Shown here: piece by piece, positions 17,064 through 25,240 of the stretch
Position numbering within the stretch: position 1 is the first letter of the stretch
Layout of the letters: each line of letters opens with the position of its first letter
DNA from: Citrobacter telavivensis
GTDB lineage: Bacteria > Pseudomonadota > Gammaproteobacteria > Enterobacterales > Enterobacteriaceae
DNA length: 64,000 nt
Reading direction: 5' to 3'
NCBI GenBank assembly: GCA_009363175.1
Contig: CP045205.1
Span: forward strand, 1,674,001 to 1,738,000
Position numbers and translations under genes: made by a program
Notes under the pieces: generated by a model
Database searches by the model: none
Told to the model about the DNA's origin: nothing
Seen by the model: only the letters and a program-made list of their open reading frames with translations

Positions 17064-18425
17064 ATGAAAAAAGCAGACCATATGCCGCGCTATAAGCAAA
17101 TTGCCCGCCAGTTAAAAATCGCCATTGAACGTGGGGAACTCAAGCCCGGTGCCAGACTGCCATCCAGCCGTACCTGGTCGCAGGAGCTGGGCATTTCGCG
17201 TTCGACGGTGGAAAACGCCTATACGGAGCTGGTGGCGCAGGGCTGGCTCGAGCGGAGAGGGCAGGCGGGAACGTTTGTCAGCGCACAGCTGCAGCCAGAA
17301 CAGGCGCTTAGTGAACCGGTGGTATTTGCCGGGGAAAGTACGGTCCCTCAACCTTTTCAGATGGGGCTTCCCGCGCTGGATCTCTTTCCGCGAGACGTCT
17401 GGGCGCGGGTGATGGGGCGACGATTGCGCACACAGACGCGTTTTGATCTGGCGCTCGGTGACGTGTGCGGTGAAGCCGCGTTGCGCCAGGCGATCGTGGA
17501 CTATCTGCGCGTGTCGCGCAGTATTGAATGTCTGCCTGAGCAGATTTTCATCACTTCCGGCTATGCGGCTTCAATGACCCTCATCCTGCGTTCGCTGGCT
17601 ACACCGGGCGATGGCATGTGGATTGAAGATCCCGGCTTCCCGCTGATCCGTCCGGTCATTGAGCAGGAAAATGTCGCGCTGCTGCCGGTTCCGGTCGATG
17701 ACGACGGGCTGAATGTGGCGGTTGGGATCCGCGACTATCCGGATGCGCGTTTTGCGCTGCTCACTCCGGCTCATCAAAGTCCGCTTGGCGTCGCGCTGTC
17801 GCTATCCCGGCGTCATCAACTCCTTGAGTGGGCATCACAGTCTCAGGCGTGGATCGTTGAGGATGATTACGACAGTGAGTTTCGTTACCACGGCAAACCG
17901 CTGCCGCCGCTGAAAAGTCTTGATGCGCCACAGCGGGTGATTTACGCCGGTACGTTCAGCAAGTCGTTGTTCCCCGCATTGCGCTGTGCGTGGCTGGTGG
18001 TGCCGATAAACCAGGTGGGATGCTTTCGTCAGCAGGCGATACGGATGGCCTGTAGCGTGCCGCTACTCTGGCAGCAAACGCTGGGGGATTTTATCCGCGA
18101 TGGTCATTTCTGGCGGCACCTGAAAAAAATGCGTCAGCACTATGCGCAGCGAAGACAATGGATTGAACAGGCGCTCGGCGAACAGGGGTTTCAGGTTGTG
18201 CCCCAACAGGGCGGGATACAACTGGTGATTGCGGTTGACGGTGATGATACTGCGCCGGTGCGCAAAGCCAACGAGGCGGGTCTGGCGGTTCAGGCCTTAA
18301 GCCGCTGGCGGGTGAAATCAGCCGGGCAGGGAGGGATGCTGCTGTCGTTCACAAATATCGCTTCTGCAGAAATGGCGAGTCAGGTAGCAACGCGGTTACG
18401 GCGGGCAATTCAGGCCGATCTTTAG
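17064..18425 (+). CDS. MocR/PdxR-family GntR-aminotransferase regulator
   Basis: A 453-residue fusion: an N-terminal GntR winged helix (about residues 8-72, with LPSSRTWSQELGISRSTVENAY) and a class I aminotransferase-like domain (about 110-450). The PLP-binding lysine is visible in AGTFSKSLFPALR, and YVDDYDSEFRYHG-like sequence (here EDDYDSEFRYHG) is the family signature. MocR proteins use PLP or an amino-acid aldimine as effector. An alternative ATG at 17082 is possible. Being divergent from the AhpD-like gene suggests that gene is its target. Confidence 0.88.
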   Translation: MKKADHMPRYKQIARQLKIAIERGELKPGARLPSSRTWSQELGISRSTVENAYTELVAQGWLERRGQAGTFVSAQLQPEQALSEPVVFAGESTVPQPFQMGLPALDLFPRDVWARVMGRRLRTQTRFDLALGDVCGEAALRQAIVDYLRVSRSIECLPEQIFITSGYAASMTLILRSLATPGDGMWIEDPGFPLIRPVIEQENVALLPVPVDDDGLNVAVGIRDYPDARFALLTPAHQSPLGVALSLSRRHQLLEWASQSQAWIVEDDYDSEFRYHGKPLPPLKSLDAPQRVIYAGTFSKSLFPALRCAWLVVPINQVGCFRQQAIRMACSVPLLWQQTLGDFIRDGHFWRHLKKMRQHYAQRRQWIEQALGEQGFQVVPQQGGIQLVIAVDGDDTAPVRKANEAGLAVQALSRWRVKSAGQGGMLLSFTNIASAEMASQVATRLRRAIQADL

Positions 18426-18437
18426 ACGGGCATTGGT

Positions 18438-18468
18438 GTGCCGGATAAGCATGAGCGCCATCCGGCAC
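18438..18468. repeat. REP element
   Basis: Palindromic unit GTGCCGGATAAGCATGAGCGCCATCCGGCAC between convergent genes (MocR regulator and ygaM), with CCGGAT/ATCCGG arms. Confidence 0.85.
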
Positions 18469-18479
18469 GCGCTTCACAA

Positions 18480-18806
18480 TTAGCGACGAAGGCTCAGCAG
18501 CGCGCCGACGAAGATCCCCACCGCCGCCGCCGTACCGATGCTACACCAGGGCTTGTCGCGTACAAACGTATCGGCGCAGCCTACGGCATCCCGGGCGGCT
18601 TGCTGCACGCGCGTGCGGCCATGCATTTTTGCCCGCGTCTCTTTCAGCAGCGCCTGCGCTTTACGCCGTGCGGCATCCGCTTCATCCTTCGCATCGCTGC
18701 CCCATGACTTCAGGACGGCTTCCAGACTATCGGCCAATTGATTGACGTCATTGTGAATATCCTGCACGCCATCATCTACATCGTTTCGGTTCGGTCTGTT
18801 AAACAT
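18480..18806 (-). CDS. ygaM: YgaM, ElaB/YqjD-family membrane-anchored protein
   Basis: A 108-residue protein of the DUF883 ElaB/YgaM/YqjD family. The N-terminal part is helical and coiled (about residues 10-80), and the C-terminus has one membrane anchor, PWCSIGTAAAVGIFVGALLS. Family members are stationary-phase, inner-membrane proteins, some of which bind ribosomes. Sequence is close to E. coli YgaM. ATG is preceded by GGAGG-like ACTGGAGGATC. Confidence 0.92.
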   Translation of the reverse strand: MFNRPNRNDVDDGVQDIHNDVNQLADSLEAVLKSWGSDAKDEADAARRKAQALLKETRAKMHGRTRVQQAARDAVGCADTFVRDKPWCSIGTAAAVGIFVGALLSLRR

Positions 18807-18967
18807 ATGATCCTCCAGTGATTTCGATGTGACTTTCAGTTTAGTCGATATTTTTAACTTCTGAGGCAGTTCACGGCGTTATTGCGCGTTTATGGACTTT
18901 TCTGAAAGCGTTGCTAATGCTGAATCAGGTAAGGTAAGCCCGCAGTAAAAGATAACGAGGAAAAAAT

Positions 18968-19312
18968 ATGTATTTACGACCTGACGAGGTAGCGCGCGTA
19001 CTTGAAAAAGTGGGGTTTACCGTCGATGTGGTGACACAGAAAACGTACGGTTATCGACGTGGAGAGAATTACGTCTATGTTAATCGTGAAGCGCGTATGG
19101 GACGCACTGCGCTGGTGATCCATCCGACATTAAAAGAGCGCAGTTCATCGCTGGCAGAACCGGCAACTGATATTAAAACCTGCGACCATTATCAGCATTT
19201 TCCGCTTTATTTAGCCGGGGAAACGCACGAACACTATGGTATTCCCCACGGCTTTAGTTCGCGTATTGCGCTTGAGCGCTATTTGAATGGACTGTTTGGC
19301 GAAGCGAATTAA
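18968..19312 (+). CDS. ygaC: YgaC, DUF2002 protein
   Basis: A 114-residue cytosolic protein equal in length to E. coli YgaC and strongly similar throughout (MYLRPDEVARVLEKVGF start, FGEAN end). Function unknown; the E. coli gene is reported as Fur-regulated. The start has AACGAGGAAAAAAT in front. It is convergent with alaE, with a shared hairpin between. Confidence 0.93.
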   Translation: MYLRPDEVARVLEKVGFTVDVVTQKTYGYRRGENYVYVNREARMGRTALVIHPTLKERSSSLAEPATDIKTCDHYQHFPLYLAGETHEHYGIPHGFSSRIALERYLNGLFGEAN

Positions 19313-19340
19313 TTAAGCGACTGGCATCGCCAGTCGCGGA
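19313..19340. terminator. Hairpin between convergent ygaC and alaE
   Basis: GCGACTGG and CCAGTCGC (about 19317-19337) form an 8-bp stem around CATCG. On the minus strand it is followed by TTAATTAATT, so it more likely stops alaE; the plus-strand tail has few T residues. Confidence 0.5.
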
Positions 19341-19346
19341 GTGATT

Positions 19347-19796
19347 TCAGACTTTGACCTGCTGGTAGCGGCTCACTCTGAACAGGCGGCGGCAGTAATC
19401 CAGGAAATAGCCATATACCGCCCCCATTAGCATTGATATCACAATATTAGAACTGACTGCGGCGGTAATTTGATGCCAGTCAGCGCCTACCGTTAGCAGA
19501 ATTGCGACATAAACCGGGGACTGGAAGGTGACATAAGCCAGCACGTCCGCCAGGTTTTTCACCCATCCCGCAGAACCCACTTTACGCGACGCCTTCATAA
19601 AGAGATCGCGATACATTCCGTAGGGCCAGGCGATCAGAATGTTGACCGGAATGGCGACCAGTCTGGAAGAAAGCGATTGCTCAAAGCTCATTCCGGAGAG
19701 GAATATCTCGATCAACATGTTCACGACAGAACAATAAACAACCATCGCGAACGTGTCTGCTACAGCATGACGCAAGCGTGACTGTGGTGAGAACAT
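19347..19796 (-). CDS. alaE: L-alanine exporter AlaE
   Basis: Inner-membrane exporter that relieves alanine accumulation from dipeptides, 149 residues as in E. coli AlaE (YgaW), with four membrane segments and the conserved GXXXG-like stretches. Sequence from MFSPQSRLRHAVADTFAMVVYC matches almost exactly. ATG is preceded by an AAGGAGC-type site. Expressed as a single gene; in E. coli it is Lrp-regulated. Confidence 0.95.
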   Translation of the reverse strand: MFSPQSRLRHAVADTFAMVVYCSVVNMLIEIFLSGMSFEQSLSSRLVAIPVNILIAWPYGMYRDLFMKASRKVGSAGWVKNLADVLAYVTFQSPVYVAILLTVGADWHQITAAVSSNIVISMLMGAVYGYFLDYCRRLFRVSRYQQVKV

Positions 19797-20284
19797 GCTA
19801 ATGCTCCTTGTGAAAAGGGATAAAGTCGCCGTTAAATGAGTTTAACTTAGTGATTTAGCGTGGTGTTTTTGCTTGATGATAGAGTATATTGCTGCATTGT
19901 TACTATCAACTAGTGAAATGTTTTTATTTTTACGCTTTTTGTCGATAAAATACTCTGTAACCGCCTGATTTTTGTGCTGCATAGAGTTTTTGTTGCTGAT
20001 GTAATTTAAGTGATTAAAAATCAATGTGTTATGTTTACTCGCTGGTTGGAGAACTTCCCGGTGTGGTAAGAACCTCCACTCAATGCTCAACGAACCGACA
20101 TGAAGGTTATTTAGAGGGGAATGAAAAATGAGTCTGGATATTATTCAGGATTAAGTAAACTATATTCTTGCCGCAGGATGTCGGTATTCTCCTGGTTATA
20201 TCACAGGGTCTGGAAAACGCTCTAATAATAGAATACACTACCCGGTGTAATACTTTTTTTTAGCGTTAAAGGGTTTTAATTACT
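19797..20284. promoter_or_regulatory. AT-rich divergent region alaE/stpA
   Basis: A 488-bp gene-free AT-rich stretch. An 82-codon frame on the minus strand (19842-20090) has no ribosome site or family resemblance and I reject it. AT content and position suggest H-NS/StpA-bound regulatory DNA for stpA, whose known control is by H-NS, Lrp and temperature. Confidence 0.5.
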
Positions 20285-20686
20285 ATGAATTTGATGTTAC
20301 AGAACTTAAATAATATCCGTTCACTACGCGCCATGGCTCGCGAATTCTCCATTGACGTTCTTGAAGAAATGCTGGAGAAATTCAGGGTCGTCACTAAAGA
20401 AAGACGTGAAGAAGAAGAACGGTTACAGCGTCAGCGCGCTGAACAGCAGGAGAAAATTAATACCTTGCTGGAGATGATGAAGGCTGACGGAATTAGTCCG
20501 GAAGAGTTATTCGGTGGTGAAGTCGCGACCACGCGGACGGGTAAAAAACGCCAACCGCGTCCGGCAAAATATCGTTATACCGATCTTAATGGGGAAAGCA
20601 AAACCTGGACCGGTCAGGGGCGTACACCTAAAGCGATTGCTCAGGCACTGGCGGCTGGTAAATCTCTGGACGATTTTCTGATCTAA
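20285..20686 (+). CDS. stpA: H-NS-like nucleoid protein StpA
   Basis: DNA-bending, RNA-chaperone paralogue of H-NS, 133 residues. The N-terminal oligomerisation coiled coil spans about residues 1-65, the linker is basic (TGKKRQPRPAKYRY), and the C-terminal DNA-binding domain has the TWTGQGRTPKAIAQAL loop with the QGR minor-groove motif. Presence of the duplicate StpA rather than H-NS is judged by the neighbours (alaE, ygaP) and by its E. coli-like sequence. Confidence 0.96.
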   Translation: MNLMLQNLNNIRSLRAMAREFSIDVLEEMLEKFRVVTKERREEEERLQRQRAEQQEKINTLLEMMKADGISPEELFGGEVATTRTGKKRQPRPAKYRYTDLNGESKTWTGQGRTPKAIAQALAAGKSLDDFLI

Positions 20687-20694
20687 TTATCCGG

Positions 20695-20722
20695 GCGGTG
20701 AGGTTGCCCTCACCGCTTATTT
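20695..20722. terminator. Terminator between convergent stpA and ygaP
   Basis: Perfect 9-bp stem GCGGTGAGG (20695-20703) with CCTCACCGC (20708-20716), then TTATTT on the plus strand. Confidence 0.65.
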
Positions 20723-20740
20723 CCCATGGTGTTTCCCGCT

Positions 20741-21268
20741 TTATTGAGGACGACGGTTCCACGGCATTTTGTCGAGCAGTCGCGCCATTCCACAAAAACC
20801 TGTCAGTCCGGCAAACAGGAGTCCCGCACCCACGAACCCACTGAGCAGAAAGAAACCACTGCTAACGCTGTACCCCAGTACTACGCCCAGTAACGCCAGT
20901 CCGCCTGCCGCAATTTGTACCTGACGCATCAGTGGAAGCGGCTGTGATTTATCTTCCGCAGTGGGCAAGCCCGCCGCTTTCCAGCCGTCAATGCCCCCTT
21001 CCAGCAGCAAAGCTTCTGCTGGCGCGACAAGCACCTGTAATTTAGCCGCGTTGTTTTGCGTCCGTTTCCCGGACTGACAATGGAAGATAACGAGCTCACC
21101 CCGCAGTCTGGCAGGAAAGCCGCCTTGTTCCAGAGCAGACAGCGGCGCGAGGTGAGCCTGCGGAATATGCTCACGCAGGTATTCGTCGGCATCGCGAATA
21201 TCAATCAGTCTGGCGCCTTGCTCGATACGGGCCTTTGCGTCGCGCGGGGAAATCGTCCCAATAGTCAT
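20741..21268 (-). CDS. ygaP: Membrane-anchored rhodanese YgaP
   Basis: Inner-membrane sulfurtransferase with an N-terminal rhodanese domain (about residues 5-105), active-site cysteine in FHCQSGKRT, and two C-terminal membrane helices with GxxxG motifs. From the ATG at 21268 it is 175 residues, close to the E. coli 174; GGAG lies just upstream, so I prefer it to the GTG at 21274. It follows ygaV by 9 bases in a two-gene operon. Confidence 0.93.
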   Translation of the reverse strand: MTIGTISPRDAKARIEQGARLIDIRDADEYLREHIPQAHLAPLSALEQGGFPARLRGELVIFHCQSGKRTQNNAAKLQVLVAPAEALLLEGGIDGWKAAGLPTAEDKSQPLPLMRQVQIAAGGLALLGVVLGYSVSSGFFLLSGFVGAGLLFAGLTGFCGMARLLDKMPWNRRPQ

Positions 21269-21277
21269 GTTCACTCC

Positions 21278-21577
21278 TTATGGACAATAGACGTTTTTCA
21301 ATGTGGCAATGAGTGAATTCACCGCTGCATTTTTAATGGAATAGAGGATGCGCTGGGCATCGCGCTGGCTGTCAATCAGACCTTCTTCGCGCATTTTCGC
21401 CAGATGCTGTGAGGTGGCCGACGGGCTTAGTCCGGTGGCGCGAGCCAGATCGCCCGCGCTGGTACCCGGTGAGCCGCAAAGCATACACAGGATCAGCAAT
21501 CGCTTAGGATTGCTCATTGCTTTCAGCAGGGCCGCCGCCTGTTCAGCGCTGGCCTGAAGTTGTTCAAGTTCGCTCAT
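21278..21577 (-). CDS. ygaV: ArsR-family repressor YgaV
   Basis: A 99-residue winged-helix ArsR/SmtB protein, same length as in E. coli. The recognition helix lies in SPSATSQHLAKMREEGLI; cysteines at LCMLCGSP and at the C-terminal VYCP are candidates for sulfide/persulfide sensing, the role reported for YgaV in E. coli (autorepressor of ygaVP, responsive to hydrogen sulfide and oxidants such as tributyltin). Confidence 0.94.
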   Translation of the reverse strand: MSELEQLQASAEQAAALLKAMSNPKRLLILCMLCGSPGTSAGDLARATGLSPSATSQHLAKMREEGLIDSQRDAQRILYSIKNAAVNSLIATLKNVYCP

Positions 21578-21758
21578 ATGTATTTTAGGTTTTGCTAAAT
21601 TAAGTAAATTCTAAAATAAAAACGAAACGCATGCCAGCGTAAAGAGCGTAAAAGAGGGTAAAAGCGCGAGAGGAGACTGGCGATCTCCGCTAAGCTCACT
21701 ACGCTTAGAGATAAAATCTCTTTTTAAACAATAAGTAATTTTTCTTTTTGGAGTGTGT

Positions 21759-21929
21759 ATGGGTTTCTGGAGAATTGTTTTTACGATCGTTCTGCCCCCG
21801 CTGGGCGTCCTGTTGGGTAAAGGGTTCGGTTGGGCGTTCATCCTTAATATCATTTTGACCCTGCTGGGGTATATCCCGGGTCTGATTCACGCGTTCTGGG
21901 TGCAAACCCGTCCTTCAACGCTTTCTTAA
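21759..21929 (+). CDS. yqaE: YqaE, Pmp3-family small membrane protein
   Basis: A 56-codon gene shorter than most gene finders accept. The product starts MGFWRIVFTIVLPPLGVLLG and has two membrane segments, with the PPLGVLLGKG and LGYIPGLIHAFW motifs of the PMP3/UPF0057 family. It is a close match to E. coli YqaE (52 residues) with a slightly longer C-terminus (TRPSTLS). ATG is preceded by TTTTGGAGTGTGT. In yeast the family controls membrane potential; in enterobacteria it is a stress-induced membrane protein, in a Cpx-linked pair with kbp. Confidence 0.93.
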   Translation: MGFWRIVFTIVLPPLGVLLGKGFGWAFILNIILTLLGYIPGLIHAFWVQTRPSTLS

Positions 21930-22052
21930 CCATCATCCGACAGCCCGATAGCGCGACGTTATCGGGCCACGCCTGTCGCCGCGCAGTCAGAATTTTAAGC
22001 GAAACTTTCTGCTACACTTCGTGAGTGTTTATTGTCAATGATCGAGGTGGTT

Positions 22053-22502
22053 ATGGGACTTTTCAACTTTGTAAAAGACGCCGGGGAAAAACTGTGGGAT
22101 GCCGTAACTGGCAATCACGATAAAGACGATTTAGCAAAAAAGGTGCAGGACCACCTGAATAAAACCGGTATTCCGGATGCCGACAAGGTCAATGTACAAA
22201 TTGCTGATGGCAAGGCAACGGTGACAGGCGACGGATTAAGCCAGGAAGCAAAAGAAAAGATCCTGATTGCGGTCGGGAATATTTCCGGAATTGCCAGCGT
22301 GGAGGATCAGGTTAAAACCGACGTGCCTGCCGCCGAGAGTCAGTTTTATACGGTGAAATCCGGCGATACGCTGAGCGCTATTTCGAAACAGGTTTACGGT
22401 AATGCCAACCTGTATAATAAAATCTTTGAGGCGAATAAGCCGATGCTTAAAAGTCCGGATAAAATTTATCCCGGGCAGGTTCTGCGTATTCCGGAAGAAT
22501 AA
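22053..22502 (+). CDS. kbp: Potassium-binding protein Kbp (YgaU)
   Basis: Cytosolic potassium sensor required for growth at high K+, 149 residues as in E. coli, with an N-terminal BON domain (about residues 25-90) and a C-terminal LysM domain (about 97-149, QFYTVKSGDTLSAIS). The ATG at 22053 follows GAGGTGG; the longer frame starting at 22032 is not supported. Convergent with csiR, the stop codons being only a few bases apart. Confidence 0.95.
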   Translation: MGLFNFVKDAGEKLWDAVTGNHDKDDLAKKVQDHLNKTGIPDADKVNVQIADGKATVTGDGLSQEAKEKILIAVGNISGIASVEDQVKTDVPAAESQFYTVKSGDTLSAISKQVYGNANLYNKIFEANKPMLKSPDKIYPGQVLRIPEE

Positions 22503-22508
22503 GCGTCG

Positions 22509-23201
22509 TCAGGATTTCTCTGCCAGCAGTTTACCGGTCATGGCCTGCTGGATAATAGGAATCGGCGTCAGCAAATGTTGACGCATCAGTTCACTGGCGC
22601 GTGCCGCATCGCGCGCCAGAATTGCCTCTGTTAGCGTCTGATGCTGAACGTGTTTATCCTCCAGCATTTCAACCGACAAGACCGTTTTTCGCAGCCAGAT
22701 AAACCGATAGCGTGCCGCGAGATCGAACAGCCGTTCGCGCATTTGCAGTAGATACTGCGAACCGCATCCGGCAACGATAGCGGTGTGGTATGCCTGATGG
22801 CGTAAATCCCACTCATCCAGCAGATGTTCACTGGCGTCGCTGGCCTCAAGCTTGCTGAGCATATGGGCGCGGGCGAGGATCTCGGCTTCCCATTCGTCAC
22901 CGCCGCGTTCAATCGCCAGACTCACCAGCATCGCTTCCATGTTGGCGCGGGCGTCGAAAATATCGAGCAGTTCCTGCTCTGACATAGACGCCACCCGATA
23001 CCCTTTCTGATTCACGACCGTGACCAGCCGTTCCGCCACCAGATGAGAAAGCGCCTCTCTGAGCGGTCCAACGCCAAGAGAATAGCGTGAGGTTAATAAG
23101 CTCATGCGCAGTTTTTCATCAGGCTGATAAACACCGCGGATAATATCGTTCTTCAGCCAGCGGTATCCATCTATGGCCGTCGGATGGGAAATGGCGGTCA
23201 T
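22509..23201 (-). CDS. csiR: GntR/FadR-type repressor CsiR (GlaR)
   Basis: Repressor of the glaH-lhgO-gabDTP operon, relieved by glutarate (and 2-hydroxyglutarate in related work). From the ATG at 23201, preceded by AGGAGTAAGACC, it has 230 residues. It has an N-terminal winged helix (TSRYSLGVGPLREALSHLVAERLV) and an all-alpha FCD effector domain with conserved His residues. It is the last gene of the operon it controls, 45 bases after gabP. Confidence 0.93.
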   Translation of the reverse strand: MTAISHPTAIDGYRWLKNDIIRGVYQPDEKLRMSLLTSRYSLGVGPLREALSHLVAERLVTVVNQKGYRVASMSEQELLDIFDARANMEAMLVSLAIERGGDEWEAEILARAHMLSKLEASDASEHLLDEWDLRHQAYHTAIVAGCGSQYLLQMRERLFDLAARYRFIWLRKTVLSVEMLEDKHVQHQTLTEAILARDAARASELMRQHLLTPIPIIQQAMTGKLLAEKS

Positions 23202-23246
23202 GGTCTTACTCCTGAATCCTGTTCCCGGCCTGCGCCGGGAAATCAT

Positions 23247-24647
23247 TTAACGGGTATTTTGCAGCGGTGCCTTTTGCCACAATACCAGTTTTTTCCAGCG
23301 CGACATAATCGGCACGGTACAAATAATTCCCAGTCCCAGCAGCCCTGTGGAAATGACTTCCAGCTGTTGCGCCGGGCGAAAGAGCATCACAATCAGCACA
23401 AAACTGATAAAGCCAATGACCAGCCAGGTCAGCCACGGATAGAGCCACATTTTCAGTTTGAGCTCGCCGCCTTCCGCCAGCAGGATTTTGCGCATCCGCA
23501 ACTGGGAAATGGCGATCACCAGATACACCAGCAGGGCGATGGCGCCGGAGCTGTCGATCAGGAACTTAAACACTTTTGCCGGGGCGTAATAGTTCACGAC
23601 CACGGTTAAAAATGCCGCGCCGGTCGAGAGCAACACCGCCACGTAAGGCGTTTTGCTGCGATTGATTTTGCCCATAATAGCCGGCGCGTCACCACGGCGG
23701 CTCAGAGAGTAGAGCATCCGCGACGCGGTATACAGCGCGGAGTTCAGGCAGCTGGTTACCGACAGCAGGATCACACAGTCCATGATCAGTTTGGCATGCG
23801 GAATATGCAGCAGTTCCAGCACCGATTGATAGGAGCCGACCTCTTTTAGTCCCGGCATGTTCCACGGGATCAGGGCGACGACAACAAAGATCGAGCACAG
23901 ATAGAAGATTGAAATACGCCAGATCACCGAGTTGGTGGCGCGGACGATATGCTTATCCGGCGTGTCGGATTCGGCGGCGGCAATGGTGACAATCTCAGCC
24001 CCCATAAATGAAAACATGGTGATAAGCATCGCGCTCAGCACGGCACCAAAACCGTTTGGCATAAAGCCGCCGTGATCCCACAAGCGCGAGATACCGCTGA
24101 CTTCAGTGTAAGGGTAAACGCCGCCGATCGCCGCTGCACCGAGGGCGATAAAGGCGAGGATGGCAATCACTTTGCACAGCGCCAGCCAGAACTCAAACTC
24201 ACCGTAGTTTTTGACGCTCAGCAAATTACTGCCGGTTAACGCCAGCGTGATAACCAGCGAGAACAGCCAGATCGGGACGCCGGGAAACCAGGAGTTGAGG
24301 ATGATTGCGGCGATATTCGCTTCAAGCGGGATCACCAACACCCAGAACCACCAGTACAACCAGCCGATGGTGTAGCCCGCCCATCGCCCGATCGCTTTAT
24401 CGGCGTAGGTGGAAAAGGAACCGGTGTCCGGCGTGGCGACGGCCATTTCGGCCAGCATCCGCATGATCATCACCACCAGTAGCCCGGCGAACAGATAGGC
24501 CAGCAGGACCGCGGGTCCGGCCTGGGCTATCGCCACGCTGGAACCCACAAACAGACTTGCGCCGATAACCCCGGCAATAGACAGCATGGTGACGTGGCGT
24601 GATTTCAGCCCGCCCCCTAAATCATGTGATTGTGACAGTTGCCCCAT
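23247..24647 (-). CDS. gabP: GABA permease GabP
   Basis: Proton-coupled 4-aminobutyrate importer of the amino-acid/polyamine/organocation superfamily, 466 residues as in E. coli, with 12 membrane segments; the consensus amphipathic region SRRGDAPAIMGKINRSKTPYVAV follows helix 8. Start MGQLSQSHDLGGGLKSRH is the family start. Separated from gabT by an unusual REP array, so its expression may be lower than that of the upstream genes. Confidence 0.96.
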   Translation of the reverse strand: MGQLSQSHDLGGGLKSRHVTMLSIAGVIGASLFVGSSVAIAQAGPAVLLAYLFAGLLVVMIMRMLAEMAVATPDTGSFSTYADKAIGRWAGYTIGWLYWWFWVLVIPLEANIAAIILNSWFPGVPIWLFSLVITLALTGSNLLSVKNYGEFEFWLALCKVIAILAFIALGAAAIGGVYPYTEVSGISRLWDHGGFMPNGFGAVLSAMLITMFSFMGAEIVTIAAAESDTPDKHIVRATNSVIWRISIFYLCSIFVVVALIPWNMPGLKEVGSYQSVLELLHIPHAKLIMDCVILLSVTSCLNSALYTASRMLYSLSRRGDAPAIMGKINRSKTPYVAVLLSTGAAFLTVVVNYYAPAKVFKFLIDSSGAIALLVYLVIAISQLRMRKILLAEGGELKLKMWLYPWLTWLVIGFISFVLIVMLFRPAQQLEVISTGLLGLGIICTVPIMSRWKKLVLWQKAPLQNTR

Positions 24648-24681
24648 CTTATGACCTCTTTATTGTTATTGAGCCGTTTGC

Positions 24682-25201
24682 CGGATGGCGGCTGCGCCTT
24701 ATCCGGTCTACAAACCACGCCGACTCTGTAGGTCGGATGGCGGCTGCGCCTTATCCGGCCCACAAATCACGCCGACTCTGTAAGCCGGATGGTGACTGCG
24801 CCTTATCCGGCCCACAAACCACGCCGACTCTGTAAGCCGGATGGCGGCTGCGCCTTATCCGGCCCACAAACCACGCCGACTCTGTAAGCCGGATGGCGGC
24901 TGCGCCTTATCCGGCCTACAAACCATGCCGACTCTGTAGGCCGGATGACGGCTGCGCCTTATCCGGCCCACAAACCACGTCGACTCTGTAGGCCGGATGA
25001 CGGCTGCGCCTTATCCGGCCTACAAACCACGCCGACTCTGTAAGCCGGATGGCGGCTGCGCCTTATCCGGCCTACAAACCACGCCGACTTTGTAAGCCGG
25101 ATGGCGGCTGCGCCTTATCCGGCCCACAAACCATGCCGACTCTGTAAGCTGGATGGCGGTTGCGCCTTATCCGGCCTACAAACCATGCCTACAGAGTAGG
25201 C
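24682..25201 (-). repeat. Ten-copy tandem array of a 52-bp REP unit
   Basis: Ten head-to-tail copies with an exact 52-bp period, starting at 24682, 24734, 24786, 24838, 24890, 24942, 24994, 25046, 25098 and 25150. Each unit has one REP palindrome (CCGGATGGCGGCTGCGCC then TTATCCGGCC) and a spacer resembling CACAAACCACGCCGACTCTGTA. Copies differ by a few substitutions, e.g. GATGACGG in the sixth and seventh. All REPs point the same way, unlike ordinary BIMEs where they alternate. The array fills the gabT-gabP gap. The strand label is arbitrary. Confidence 0.93.
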
Positions 25202-25228
25202 CGGATAAGCGAAGCGCCATCCGGCAAT
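25196..25228 (+). repeat. Inverted REP capping the array
   Basis: GTAGGCCGGATAAGCGAAGCGCCATCCGGCAA is a REP in the opposite orientation to the ten array copies, closing the array 12 bases after the gabT stop codon; possibly the relic of the original alternating BIME. Confidence 0.85.
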
Positions 25229-25240
25229 TGGCTGCAAGGG

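Noticed and set aside
19842..20090. 82-codon minus-strand frame in the alaE-stpA gap
   Set aside because: AT-rich, no ribosome site, low-complexity lysine/asparagine composition, no family resemblance; fits regulatory DNA.
24682..25228. Array considered as a CRISPR
   Set aside because: The 52-bp units are tandem with nearly identical spacers and contain REP palindromes; CRISPR spacers would be unique.
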